DNA from: Candidatus Hinthialibacter antarcticus
Lineage (GTDB): Bacteria; Hinthialibacterota; Hinthialibacteria; Hinthialibacterales; Hinthialibacteraceae
DNA: 64,000 nt
Direction: 5' to 3'
Assembly: GCA_030765645.1 (NCBI GenBank)
Contig: JAVCCE010000011.1
Location: 290,910-354,909 of the forward strand
In this document: one piece after another, positions 7,917 to 16,627 of the stretch
Layout: the number at the start of each line of letters is the position of its first letter
Numbering within the stretch: the stretch's first letter is position 1
Position numbers and translations under genes: made by a program
Notes under the pieces: model-generated
Databases searched by the model: none
What the model was told of the DNA's origin: nothing
What the model saw: the letters and a program-made list of their open reading frames with translations, nothing else

Positions 7917-9341
7917 TTAATTACGGTCCGGGTGCGTCCCCCACTCATTGCGCCGCGCCGGGTCAAAATCGGGATTATTTTCAGGCATTTGCGCGTGAAT
8001 TGATTCGCGCCAACGAATCAATTTTTGATGCAGTTGTTTTGTGATTTCCGGTTTTTCATTCGCAAGATTTTTTGATTCGCCCATATCATTTTTTAAATCA
8101 TATAATTCTAAATGGCCGTCTTCAAAAAATTCAATCAATTTATATTTCCCGTCGCGAACCGCGCTTGCCGGCGACGAATGATGATAGATTGGATAATGCC
8201 AGAAGATCGGGCCGCGTTTCTTTTTCTCTCCCTTTAACCAGGGCATTAAACTCACGCCGTCTAAGTCGCTTTGTTTGTCGACGACGCGTTTCTCCACGTC
8301 CAAAAACGTCGGATAAAAATCTACGCTGCTGACAGGCTCATTACATTCGCTGCCCGGTTTTACGGCGCCCGGCCAACGCACGATCAACGGAACGCGTATC
8401 CCGCCTTCATACAAAGTTCCTTTTTCATCCCGCAACGGTGCATTGGTTGAAACAATCGGGCCGATGCCCTGAAAATGCTGGCGTAAGCCGCCGTTGTCTG
8501 AAAAGAATATGACCATTGTATCGTCCGCAAGTTTCAAATCATCCAAGGTATCCAGTACGCGCCCCACGCTTTGGTCGACGTGTTCCATCATGGCTGCATA
8601 GATTGGATTATTCACGCCGTCTGCGGGTTTATCTTTTTGTTCGTATTTGCGAATCAATTTTTCCCGCGCCTGCAATGGAATGTGTACGGCGTAATGATGA
8701 AGGAATGCACAGAACGGCTTGTCTTTGTGGTCTTGAATGAACTGTACGCAGCGGTCGGTTAAAACTTCAGATTGATAGTCTTCTTTGGTGATATCCGTTT
8801 CCGGCGTCGTTCGGAAATTAAAATGCGCACCGCCAGTCACCAGCATTTCGTCAAAGCCCTGACGGTCAGGAAAATGCTCACGCCCGCCCAGATGCCACTT
8901 ACCGAACACACCCGTTTTATAGCCAGCCGATTGCATGGCTTCGCCCAGGGTGATGATTTCTAACGGCAGGTGTTGCGTACGGTTTTTTGGGACGCGCAGT
9001 TTTTCATACGGACGCCAATGTCCAGTTATAAAATCAATGACGCCCACATGCGCGGGGTATTGCCCCGACATAATGCTGGCGCGGGTCGGCGAACAGACCG
9101 GACAGGCGGCGTACGCATCGGTGAATCGCATTCCCTGCGCGGCGAGGCGGTCGATATTGGGCGTTTCATGGAATTTGTGTCCATAACATCCGAGGTCGGC
9201 CCAACCAAGATCGTCGATTAAGATAAAGACAACATTGGTCTTTGTATCTTGCGCATTGGCGGCCCGCCCCCACGAAGAACAAGCCGCGCCTGCGGCTAGC
9301 GCTCCAAGTTGAAATAACGCATTTCGACGATCAATCTTCAT
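7917..9341 (-). CDS. Exported sulfatase (formylglycine-dependent, arylsulfatase type)
   Basis: 474 residues. The N-terminus has DRRNALFQLGALAAGAA, a Tat-like signal. The alkaline-phosphatase-superfamily core starts at TNVVFILIDDLGWADLGCYG, whose aspartates (about 43-44) bind calcium. The signature CSPTRASIMSGQ (Cys83) is the C-x-P-x-R motif in which Cys is converted to formylglycine by a sulfatase-modifying enzyme. GKWHLGG, FFSDNGG and RVPLIVRWPG are also typical. It would hydrolyse sulfate esters of polysaccharides or glycosaminoglycans outside the cytoplasm; the substrate is not readable. GGGGAG lies just upstream of the start. The 3' end abuts repeat R1. Confidence 0.95.
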   Translation of the reverse strand: MKIDRRNALFQLGALAAGAACSSWGRAANAQDTKTNVVFILIDDLGWADLGCYGHKFHETPNIDRLAAQGMRFTDAYAACPVCSPTRASIMSGQYPAHVGVIDFITGHWRPYEKLRVPKNRTQHLPLEIITLGEAMQSAGYKTGVFGKWHLGGREHFPDRQGFDEMLVTGGAHFNFRTTPETDITKEDYQSEVLTDRCVQFIQDHKDKPFCAFLHHYAVHIPLQAREKLIRKYEQKDKPADGVNNPIYAAMMEHVDQSVGRVLDTLDDLKLADDTMVIFFSDNGGLRQHFQGIGPIVSTNAPLRDEKGTLYEGGIRVPLIVRWPGAVKPGSECNEPVSSVDFYPTFLDVEKRVVDKQSDLDGVSLMPWLKGEKKKRGPIFWHYPIYHHSSPASAVRDGKYKLIEFFEDGHLELYDLKNDMGESKNLANEKPEITKQLHQKLIRWRESIHAQMPENNPDFDPARRNEWGTHPDRN

Positions 9342-9730
9342 GGTTCACTCCCCAAAAATAATCAATGATCCAGCGACACTAACCATTTCATTTCAGACGA
9401 AATTTGTCTAGCCTTTTAGCGCTTTCAACTTTATGAAGAATGAGAAAATCACTTCGCCTCGCGCCGACTCACGTAAGAAAAGTCTCGCCTGATTTTGCAT
9501 CGCCCCAGGCGCCGTCAATGTTCTGTAGAGAACGATTCGATAGCGATCTAGTAATATTCAGAACAGAATATTTATGGTTCTTCCGTAAAATGGATACTTT
9601 TTTTTCGCTGCATGTGGCATGGGCGCAACTCTGCTCGCTTCAGTGCGGGCTTTTAGGCCGGAATGCGTTTTCGGAACCAAAACCATGCTCATCCAACAAT
9701 GTAGGTATTCACTCACTGGATGAACCATTT
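9342..9730. other. Intergenic region with truncated MITE-like element R2
   Basis: The stretch lies between the sulfatase start and the end of the DPP-IV-like gene, so it holds the sulfatase promoter. No gene is supported. A plus-strand open frame at 9440-9766 runs through the repeat and into the peptidase gene, and I reject it. The repeat occupies 9576-9726. Confidence 0.55.
9576..9726 (+). repeat. MITE-like element, copy R2 (internally deleted)
   Basis: 151 bp. It begins GGTTCTTCCG and ends TGGATGAACC. The left half of the cruciform core is present (GGCATGGGCGCAACTCTG, then GTGCGGGC), but the right arm is lost, leaving GGAATGCGTTTTCGGAACC. Flanks ATATTTAT (9568-9575) and ATTTTTAT (9727-9734) match at 7 of 8 positions, consistent with an aged target duplication. 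Confidence 0.7.
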
Positions 9731-12028
9731 TTATTTTCCCTCTGTAGTCACCAAATCACTTTTTAATTCCCGTTCAAAAAAATCAAAGATGCGCTGAAAC
9801 AAATGATAGCGCCGCGCATCGCCGCCGATGCTGTGGTCGCGTTGCGGATAGATATAAAGTTCATACTCTTTGTTGGCTTCGATGAGCGCATCCACCAGTG
9901 AATAAATATTTTGAATGTGCACATTGTCGTCTGACACGCCGTGCGCCAAAAGCAACGAACCTTCTAAACCGTCGGCAAAATTGATGGGGGCCGCATCGTG
10001 ATAGCCGTCTTTGTTTTCATCGGGCTGTCCCATATAGCGCTCGGTGTACACCGTGTCATACAGCAGCCAATCGGTCACAGGCGCGACCGCCGCCCCGGCG
10101 CGAAACAACCCCGGCTTCATTAACATCGCCGCGCAAGTCATAAAGCCGCCGTTGCTCCAGCCCCAGATTCCCATACGCTCGCCGTCGACGTAAGGCTGCG
10201 TCTTGAGATGCTCGACCAGTAGTTCTAAATCCTGCAGCGGCTTGTCCGCCGCATTTTTATGAATTCCCTCGATCCATTCGCGCCCGCGTCCGTAGGTTCC
10301 CCGCGTATCGAAACCGACATAGATATAGCCTTGGTTGACAAAGGCCATGTCTTGCGAGCCGGTATATCGGTTTTTCACGACCTGCCCCGCCGGGCCGCCG
10401 TAGACGTTTACGATCACGGGATACTTTTTGTTTGGATCAAAATCAAAAGGCTTCAACACGCTCGCGTAATAGTCCAAACCGTCCGGCGATTGAATGGAAA
10501 CAATCTCTTTTGATTTGATGCGCCACGGCGCATAGTCTTGCGGCGTGCGTTCGCCCATTTTACGAATCACGTTTCCGCTATTATCAATAATCTGAATGCA
10601 GCGCGGCGTTGCCGTGTTGGAATAATCATCAATGGCGAAACGGTGGTCCGCAGACCAATTCACGTTGTGAGCGCCGGGTTCATGGGTCAGCAGGCGGGGC
10701 TTGCCGCCGCTGAGCGAAACCGAATAGGCGTGTTGTTCAATCGGCGTTTCTTTATTGGCGACGAAGTAAGCGCGCTTGTTCTTTTCATCGGTTCCGAATG
10801 ATGTGCTCCACGGGTTTGGGTCAACCTCCCAGGCGCCGCGCGTCAACTGGCGCAGTAATTTTCCCTGGTTGGAATATAAATAGAGATGGCTAAAGCCGCT
10901 ACGTTCTGAGAACCAGAGGAACGCGTCTTTTTTCTTAAGAAAAAACGGCTTGCCATGAGAGGAAACCCACTCGTCGTCGGTTTCTTCGAGGATAGTCTTG
11001 CATTCTCCGCTGCGTAAATCCACAAACAGCAACCGCAGCATCGTCTGTTTGCGGTTCACCACTTGCACCGCCAACGTCTCGCCGTCCGGCAGCCATTCAA
11101 CGCTGCATATATATTCGTAGGGTTCGCCGAGATCGACCCAGCGCGTCTCGCGGGCCGAGAGCGAAACCACTCCCAGCCTCACGCTTGGGTTGACCGTGCC
11201 CGTTTTGGGATAACGCATCTCGCGGGTCTGCGGGACGGGCTTGGAAAAATCGGTCACGGGATAAATTGAAACTTCGCGTTCATCAAATTGCAGATACGCA
11301 AGCCGGTCGTTGTTGGGCGACCATTCAAAAGCGCGCCATCCACTGCGGTTGTGAATTTCTTCCCAATACACCCACGACAGGCGCCCGTTCAAAATGCCGT
11401 CGCCGCCGTCTTCGGTCAGACGAATCTCTTTCTTCTGATTGCGGTCAAACGCATATAAATCACCCGTGCGGGTGTAGGCGGCGTAGCGCTCATTGGGCGA
11501 ATCGGTCGCATCCTTTTTTTCTCCTTCCGGCAATTCGGGCCGCGTTTCTTCATTCAGCAAATTCTCTTTGAAGTTCCACACATACCGCTTGCCTTCAACG
11601 CTCAAACGTAGATCATTGGTCAACTTGCGCCAATTAAACCAGCCGATTTTCTTAATCGCCGTCACGTCGTCAGGAACCGTAGCGCGTTGTTTTGAAACGG
11701 CAATCGACGCGCCTTTGGGATGAGACGCCAGCGCAACAATCGCGTCATGCACCGCGAAGGGAGACACGACAAACGGCGTCGCATCCTTGGCGGGATCATA
11801 GATCACCAGATGCGGCGCTTCGGTCACGGATGAAACCAGATACGCCAGATGGTGGCCTTCGGGCGACCATTGCAGCGAACGCGGAAGATGAGGCGCAATC
11901 GGCTTTACGCCGGCTTCGTCCCGTTTATAAAGATAATCAAGATTAATATCTTTGAATGGCTCTTCTTGCGCGAATGTGAAAAGAGGAAATGCAACAAGCA
12001 GACATAAACACCAATGCAAATTACGCAT
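9731..12028 (-). CDS. Prolyl oligopeptidase family S9B peptidase (DPP-IV-like)
   Basis: 765 residues with a Sec signal (MRNLHWCLCLLVAFPLFTFAQ). Residues 40-500 form the DPP-IV-type beta-propeller, including the paired glutamates of VYWEEIHNRSGW that bind the substrate amino terminus in this family. The C-terminal alpha/beta hydrolase has the triad Ser625 (GWSNGG), Asp near 700 (GVSDDNVH) and His732 (RDHSIGG). It is expected to release N-terminal Xaa-Pro or similar dipeptides from peptides in the periplasm. It lies 26 bp upstream of the end of the glutaminyl cyclotransferase gene on the same strand, so the two are probably one transcript. Confidence 0.93.
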   Translation of the reverse strand: MRNLHWCLCLLVAFPLFTFAQEEPFKDINLDYLYKRDEAGVKPIAPHLPRSLQWSPEGHHLAYLVSSVTEAPHLVIYDPAKDATPFVVSPFAVHDAIVALASHPKGASIAVSKQRATVPDDVTAIKKIGWFNWRKLTNDLRLSVEGKRYVWNFKENLLNEETRPELPEGEKKDATDSPNERYAAYTRTGDLYAFDRNQKKEIRLTEDGGDGILNGRLSWVYWEEIHNRSGWRAFEWSPNNDRLAYLQFDEREVSIYPVTDFSKPVPQTREMRYPKTGTVNPSVRLGVVSLSARETRWVDLGEPYEYICSVEWLPDGETLAVQVVNRKQTMLRLLFVDLRSGECKTILEETDDEWVSSHGKPFFLKKKDAFLWFSERSGFSHLYLYSNQGKLLRQLTRGAWEVDPNPWSTSFGTDEKNKRAYFVANKETPIEQHAYSVSLSGGKPRLLTHEPGAHNVNWSADHRFAIDDYSNTATPRCIQIIDNSGNVIRKMGERTPQDYAPWRIKSKEIVSIQSPDGLDYYASVLKPFDFDPNKKYPVIVNVYGGPAGQVVKNRYTGSQDMAFVNQGYIYVGFDTRGTYGRGREWIEGIHKNAADKPLQDLELLVEHLKTQPYVDGERMGIWGWSNGGFMTCAAMLMKPGLFRAGAAVAPVTDWLLYDTVYTERYMGQPDENKDGYHDAAPINFADGLEGSLLLAHGVSDDNVHIQNIYSLVDALIEANKEYELYIYPQRDHSIGGDARRYHLFQRIFDFFERELKSDLVTTEGK

Positions 12029-12054
12029 GACAATTCATTCTCCAGAGATTTTAT

Positions 12055-12888
12055 TTACCGTACCAACGGCCAATCCGCCATGTGTGATTGCAGCGAAGGT
12101 CGCGCAATTTCAAAAAGTTTGGGCCAGCGTTTTCCGGTAATGAATATGCGCCCGTTCATGGCGTCATAGGCGATACCGTTCAGTACATCCGTCAGCGGGG
12201 TTTGCTCATTCGGCGCAAGCAAGCCGCTTGCATCAATCCAACCAATCACCTGACCGTCTCTGGGGTCGATTCGCGCAATACGGTCGCTCATCCACACGTT
12301 CGCCCACACTTCGCCTTCGATCCACTCTAACTCGTTGAGACGCGTGACGGAGGCGGCGCCTTCTTTCACGGTTACGCTGCGCAATAAATCAAACGTATCC
12401 GGGTCGCGAAAGTATAAGGTTGAACTTCCATCGCTCATAATGAGCGATGCTCCGTCGCTGGTCAGCCCCCAGCCTTCGGTTTCATACGATAATTCACCGA
12501 TGAGATCAAATGACGTTTTGTCAAAAACCAATGCCGTGTGCTCGCGCCAGGTCAATACAATAATTTTGTTTTCAACCACCGCGCAGCCTTCGCCAAAATA
12601 GCGTCCCTCTATATGAATCTGTTTAATCACTTCGCCCGTGTAAACGCTGACGCGGCGCAGAGTCGATTCGCCATACTGCCCGGTTGTTTCAATCAATGAA
12701 TCCTTGTCCCACAATAAACCTTGGGTAAACGCATTTGCATCATGCGGAAACGAATTCACCACATCGACGGGCGCCGTCTCTGCGCAATAAACAAAGGCGC
12801 AAAACGAAACGGCAACGAAAAATACAATTGGATAAATGCGGTTGATAATCATCATTTTTGTCATCATAACGCCGTCGGGATGAATCAT
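12055..12888 (-). CDS. Glutaminyl-peptide cyclotransferase (plant/bacterial beta-propeller type)
   Basis: 277 residues if the first ATG is used. ATGs at 12867, 12864 and 12855 would give a more standard signal peptide (IINRIYPIVFFVAVSFCAFVY), and no strong ribosome site decides between them. Family blocks are SFPHDANAFTQGLLW, LIETTGQYGESTLRR, YFGEGCAV, TEGWGLTSDG, NELEWIEGEVWANVW and VLNGIAYD. This fold makes N-terminal pyroglutamate from glutamine in exported peptides. It is followed directly by the exported dipeptidyl peptidase, so the pair suggests a periplasmic pathway for modifying and trimming peptide N-termini; that link is inference. Confidence 0.88.
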   Translation of the reverse strand: MIHPDGVMMTKMMIINRIYPIVFFVAVSFCAFVYCAETAPVDVVNSFPHDANAFTQGLLWDKDSLIETTGQYGESTLRRVSVYTGEVIKQIHIEGRYFGEGCAVVENKIIVLTWREHTALVFDKTSFDLIGELSYETEGWGLTSDGASLIMSDGSSTLYFRDPDTFDLLRSVTVKEGAASVTRLNELEWIEGEVWANVWMSDRIARIDPRDGQVIGWIDASGLLAPNEQTPLTDVLNGIAYDAMNGRIFITGKRWPKLFEIARPSLQSHMADWPLVR

Positions 12889-13023
12889 GAAACCGTTTCA
12901 AAATTCGCGGCGGCTTTTCCCTGCGTGAAATCTGTTGTTTAATAACGAACTGGTTTGCGCCTTATCCGGTTTTTCCTCTTCGATCTTTCATCCGCAGACC
13001 AGAAATTTCGAGGAGGAAGATAT

Positions 13024-14223
13024 ATGCGCTGGATACTACTTTCCGCTGTTTTGCTGTTCCCGTCAATTACGCTCGCAGGATCATTAGGAGAAGGGACGCC
13101 CGAATTTCGCGTCCGCGACGGCTATCACGTCAGTTTGGCTTCGCTGCAGTTGCCCGAAGCGCGATTCATTGAATTTGACGACAAGGGGACGCTCTATGTC
13201 AGCGCGCCGCGCAAAGGCGAAATTTATTCCTTGCGAGATGATAACAACGACGGCGTCTATGAACAAATCGGGACATTCATCTCAGACAAAAAACTCGTAC
13301 ATGGAATGCACTTCTACAAAGGCTGGCTCTGGTTCACCCAATCGCAGGGCGTCTTTAAAGGGCGCGATACCAACGGCGACGGCGCGGCGGATGAGGTCGT
13401 CACCATTATCCCCGACGGCGAATTGCCCGGCGGCAAAGGCCATTGGTGGCGCGCCATCTACGTCACCGACGACGGCTTCTATACATCTGTCGGCGATGAA
13501 AGCAACTTCACCGACCCGCCCGACGCGGAGCGCACCAAACTTTGGTTCTACAGTCTCGACGGTAAAACCCGCGAGCAAATCGCCAGCGGAATCCGTAACA
13601 CCGAAAAGTACCTCTACCGCCCTGGAACCACCGAACTATGGGGCATCGACCATAACAGCGATTGGTTTGGCGAACCCATCGGCGAAAACAAAGACAAGCA
13701 GGCGATCACCGATTACAACCCGCCCTGCGAACTCAACCATTACGTCAAAGACGGCTTTTACGGCCATCCGTATCTGGTCGGCGACGTGGTACCGCGATTG
13801 GAATTTCTAGAGAAGCCCGACCTACTCGATCTCGCGCAAAAGACGATTCCGCCCGCATGGAAATTCGCCGCTCACGCCGCGCCCAACGGCTTTGCGTTTC
13901 TTGAAACCAACGCTCATTTTCCCAAAGACCATGTCGGCGACCTGTTCGCCGCCAGCCACGGTTCCTGGAACCGCACCACCAAAGTGGGCTATTCCATTGA
14001 CCGTATTTTATTCGACGACTCAAACGGAAAACCTTACGGTATGTTGCGCATCGTGAGTACGCTAAAATCTGACAACGAGCCGAGAGATGACCGTTCCGGC
14101 ATTATGGCCCGGCCCGTCGATTGCGCCGTGGCGCCGGATGGCACGATCATTTTCAGTTGTGATTACACTAACACGCTCTACCGAATTTCATACACCGGCG
14201 GCGATGCGAAAATTGGACAATAA
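13024..14223 (+). CDS. PQQ-type soluble sugar dehydrogenase-like beta-propeller (secreted)
   Basis: 399 residues. The start at 13024 is set by GAGGAGGAAG upstream and by the signal MRWILLSAVLLFPSITLAGS; the frame extends further upstream without a ribosome site. Blocks seen: VRDGYHVSLASLQLPEARFIEFDDKGTL (in consecutive parts), VHGMHFYKGWLWFTQ, DTNGDGAADE, GGKGHWWRAIYVTDDGFY, SVGDES, NTEKYLYRP, WGIDHNSDW, APNGFAFL and ASHGSWNR. These are typical of the GSDH/sorbosone-dehydrogenase propeller family that uses PQQ in characterised members. The following cytochrome c lipoprotein overlaps its end by 20 bp and is a likely electron acceptor. Confidence 0.85.
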   Translation: MRWILLSAVLLFPSITLAGSLGEGTPEFRVRDGYHVSLASLQLPEARFIEFDDKGTLYVSAPRKGEIYSLRDDNNDGVYEQIGTFISDKKLVHGMHFYKGWLWFTQSQGVFKGRDTNGDGAADEVVTIIPDGELPGGKGHWWRAIYVTDDGFYTSVGDESNFTDPPDAERTKLWFYSLDGKTREQIASGIRNTEKYLYRPGTTELWGIDHNSDWFGEPIGENKDKQAITDYNPPCELNHYVKDGFYGHPYLVGDVVPRLEFLEKPDLLDLAQKTIPPAWKFAAHAAPNGFAFLETNAHFPKDHVGDLFAASHGSWNRTTKVGYSIDRILFDDSNGKPYGMLRIVSTLKSDNEPRDDRSGIMARPVDCAVAPDGTIIFSCDYTNTLYRISYTGGDAKIGQ

Positions 14224-14812
14224 CCGAACCACTACTTTGCGAACTCTCTGTTTTATCTTATTCAGCGGCGCTGTGTGTTGCTTGAGTTTCATCTCATGCC
14301 AACATGCAGCGCCACCCAATAAACTTCAACCCGCCGTCGAGCCTCTTTCATTTCATCCCATCGAATATTTTGAATTTAACTGCGCCCGCTGCCACGGTTC
14401 GTACGGCTCCAGCTACGGCGACACATTCGGCGAAGGCATGACCGACGCAGAGTTAATCGAATTTGTTGACGACATGGCCGCCGGGCCGGGCCAGGCGCCA
14501 ATCGAAGGCGCCGAACTTAATGCCCAAGTCGCTTTCCACCGCAGTTTGGTCAAAGACTTGCCCTTCATCGCCTGGACGGGCTGGGACGGAGAAACACTGT
14601 CGGGCGAAGTGACGGCAGGCTCAAGCGTCACGGTGAAAGTTGGAAACGAAATACTTGATGCTACCGTTAGAGACGAGAAATGGAGCCTGAATTCGACACA
14701 ATTAAAACCAATTTTAGGCAGCCTCGTTATCACTGCGGAGCGCAATGGCGCAACCTCTCAATTGAAATTATCAGAGAGCGCTTTTAACCACGCATCAGAA
14801 TTGCCCCAATAA
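14204..14812 (+). CDS. Monoheme cytochrome c lipoprotein
   Basis: 202 residues. The start at 14204 lies inside the end of the sugar dehydrogenase-like gene (20 bp overlap), which suggests coupled translation; the longer frame from 14087 would overlap by over 130 bp. The N-terminus has a lipoprotein signal (CLSFISC, Cys about 32). One heme site, CARCH, is followed by YGDTFGEGMTDAELIEFVDDMAAGPGQAP in consecutive blocks, a cytochrome c-like fold. The C-terminal half (after PFIAWTGWDG) looks like a small beta domain with SGEVTAGSSVTVKV. It probably takes electrons from the partner dehydrogenase in the periplasm. Confidence 0.8.
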   Translation: MRKLDNNRTTTLRTLCFILFSGAVCCLSFISCQHAAPPNKLQPAVEPLSFHPIEYFEFNCARCHGSYGSSYGDTFGEGMTDAELIEFVDDMAAGPGQAPIEGAELNAQVAFHRSLVKDLPFIAWTGWDGETLSGEVTAGSSVTVKVGNEILDATVRDEKWSLNSTQLKPILGSLVITAERNGATSQLKLSESAFNHASELPQ

Positions 14813-15219
14813 TCGAATTCATTTTTAATCCGTTCGATTATTGAGAAAGCCCACTCAACTTAATTCATATCAACAACTTAATTATTCTGATTCAAGGCTT
14901 ATTCAATTTCACCACTCCATTCAAATGAAATTCTAACAATTTAGAGTTGTATTATGTTATAGATAATGTTATATTAATCCGTAATTCGTTTAAGTAAGCC
15001 GATGTATTTTATTTATTGTGTCGTGCGGTTGAGGGAAAATGCAGTATGGGATCGAGAACCTGTGCGTCAAAATCCCGAATATTGCAGGCGCAAATGGTTC
15101 GCCGCTTCACTCGCATCTGATGCAACAACAAAGGGCATTGCTGTAATACGACTCGTTCTCATCAGGGATGAACCAGAGCGAAGCCGAAGCAATAGCAATT
15201 TCAGAACGCGAGGCGAGAA
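14813..15219. other. AT-rich intergenic region, presumed promoter of the methyltransferase gene
   Basis: A 9-bp inverted repeat (ATAATCGAA 14809-14817 and TTCGATTAT 14833-14841) overlaps the cytochrome stop codon and could end its transcript, though no T-run follows. The rest is AT-rich and without a recognisable element. A 100-codon open frame at 15002-15304 overlaps the next gene, looks like random sequence, and is not called. Confidence 0.45.
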
Positions 15220-16596
15220 ATGTCAAATTCCAGTTCTACAAAATTCAACAATCTTCCACAAGCGAATTCATTTCTACGCGATTTCACATTGGATCCGCCA
15301 TTGATTGCACTTTCAAAAGACCAAGAAGTTCCAAAAGCGCAACCTGCTAATTCAAGCGATATCTTAGGCTTGCTGTCTCAGTTGCTAAAAACCGTTGTCC
15401 AGGAGCAAATCTCCCAAACGCTGCAATCGCAAGTGGAGGGGGTTCGCCCAGAAGATAAAGCCCCGGTGAATGGAACGGCGGCGCAATCGAACAGTACAAC
15501 GAACGATGTTTTTTTTACTGCGAGCGCCGCAGCCTTCTCTGGTGAGAAACAACAGTTTGGAGAGTCGCGGCCCCTGCCAGACATTTTCTTCCATACGCAG
15601 GAATGGCGCGCACTCAATGAAGGCATCGAACATTGCAAGGCCGCGTTTTTTAACCTGTCCCATGAAGTACAAAATGACCTGAGCGGTGAAAACAACGGCG
15701 CCTTGCAAGAAAAATGTTACGCCATACTCGATGCGCTAAATCTGCAATTGCAAGAAGCGGAACGGTTGCTTGAGAGTTCGAAGCATAAAGACGAAGGCTG
15801 GGGATACATCTTTAAAGAAATATATCCATTTTTTATGCGCAGCCGCTTTGCGGAACGCTCCTACTTTAAGCCGAAAGGATACGCCGGCGATTTTTTAATG
15901 ATTGAAATGCTGTATCACAATCTAGCCGACGGCGATGGCCGAATCGGAAAAATGGTTGATAGCTGGTGTTTAGACACCGCCACCGCGCGGGCCGTCCGCG
16001 GGAGAAGAAAACTCCTCAAACAATTGCTGCATAAATTCTGCGATTTACGAAAAGACTCTCCCGACCCGATCCGACTGTTAAATCTGGGCTGTGGCTCAAA
16101 CCGCGAGTTGTTTGATTTTCTCAAAGATTGCGATTACACCGAAAAAATTGAAGCGACTTGCGTCGATACTGACAAAGACGCGCTGCTCTTCACCAACCAG
16201 CGCGTAAACCGTTTTCACCATCGCGCTTCGATTCGGTTATTAGACGACAATGTCGCGCGTTGGTCGGTCGGTCGCAGCCGCTATCAATACTTGCAGCAAG
16301 ACATTATTTATTCGTCTGGACTAACGGATTATTTTGGAACGCGTACCTTCCGCGCACTGGCAACGCGCTGTTACGACCACCTGAAACCCGGCGGGGTCTT
16401 AATCATCGGCAACTTCGGCCCGGCCAACCCTCATAAGACATTCATGGATTCCATTATCCGCTGGCGATTAATTCATCGCAGCGAAGAAGAACTCAAAGAA
16501 CTCTTTGAAGATACGCCTTTCAGTACGCGGGTGAAGGTCATTTCGGAACCCCAATCAATCAACCTGTTCGCGGTTGCGCACAAACCGATGGATTAA
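15220..16596 (+). CDS. SAM-dependent methyltransferase of the PhcB (3-OH-palmitate methyl ester synthase)-like family
   Basis: 458 residues. The N-terminal 110 residues are polar and poorly ordered. A helical region follows, with PFFMRSRFAERSYFKPKGYAGDF (in consecutive parts); PKGYAGD before the core is characteristic of the PhcB-like group. The class I methyltransferase core has motif I LLNLGCGSNREL, an acidic strand-2 end (CVDTDKDA) and motif IV-VI elements LQQDIIYSSGLTDYF and LKPGGVLIIGNF. Characterised PhcB makes 3-hydroxy fatty acid methyl ester signals. It lies convergent, 31 bp from a hybrid kinase gene that has an FadL porin and an HD-GYP regulator behind it, supporting a signalling role. 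The actual substrate is inference. Confidence 0.75.
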   Translation: MSNSSSTKFNNLPQANSFLRDFTLDPPLIALSKDQEVPKAQPANSSDILGLLSQLLKTVVQEQISQTLQSQVEGVRPEDKAPVNGTAAQSNSTTNDVFFTASAAAFSGEKQQFGESRPLPDIFFHTQEWRALNEGIEHCKAAFFNLSHEVQNDLSGENNGALQEKCYAILDALNLQLQEAERLLESSKHKDEGWGYIFKEIYPFFMRSRFAERSYFKPKGYAGDFLMIEMLYHNLADGDGRIGKMVDSWCLDTATARAVRGRRKLLKQLLHKFCDLRKDSPDPIRLLNLGCGSNRELFDFLKDCDYTEKIEATCVDTDKDALLFTNQRVNRFHHRASIRLLDDNVARWSVGRSRYQYLQQDIIYSSGLTDYFGTRTFRALATRCYDHLKPGGVLIIGNFGPANPHKTFMDSIIRWRLIHRSEEELKELFEDTPFSTRVKVISEPQSINLFAVAHKPMD

Positions 16597-16627
16597 ACGA
16601 TAGCGAACCTCGAGCGGCGGTCGCCGT

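Noticed and set aside
9440..9766. Plus-strand open frame of 108 codons
   Set aside because: It runs through a repeat and into the peptidase gene on the other strand, and has no family features.
15002..15304. 100-codon open frame before the methyltransferase
   Set aside because: It overlaps the methyltransferase start in another frame, is of odd composition and has no ribosome site.
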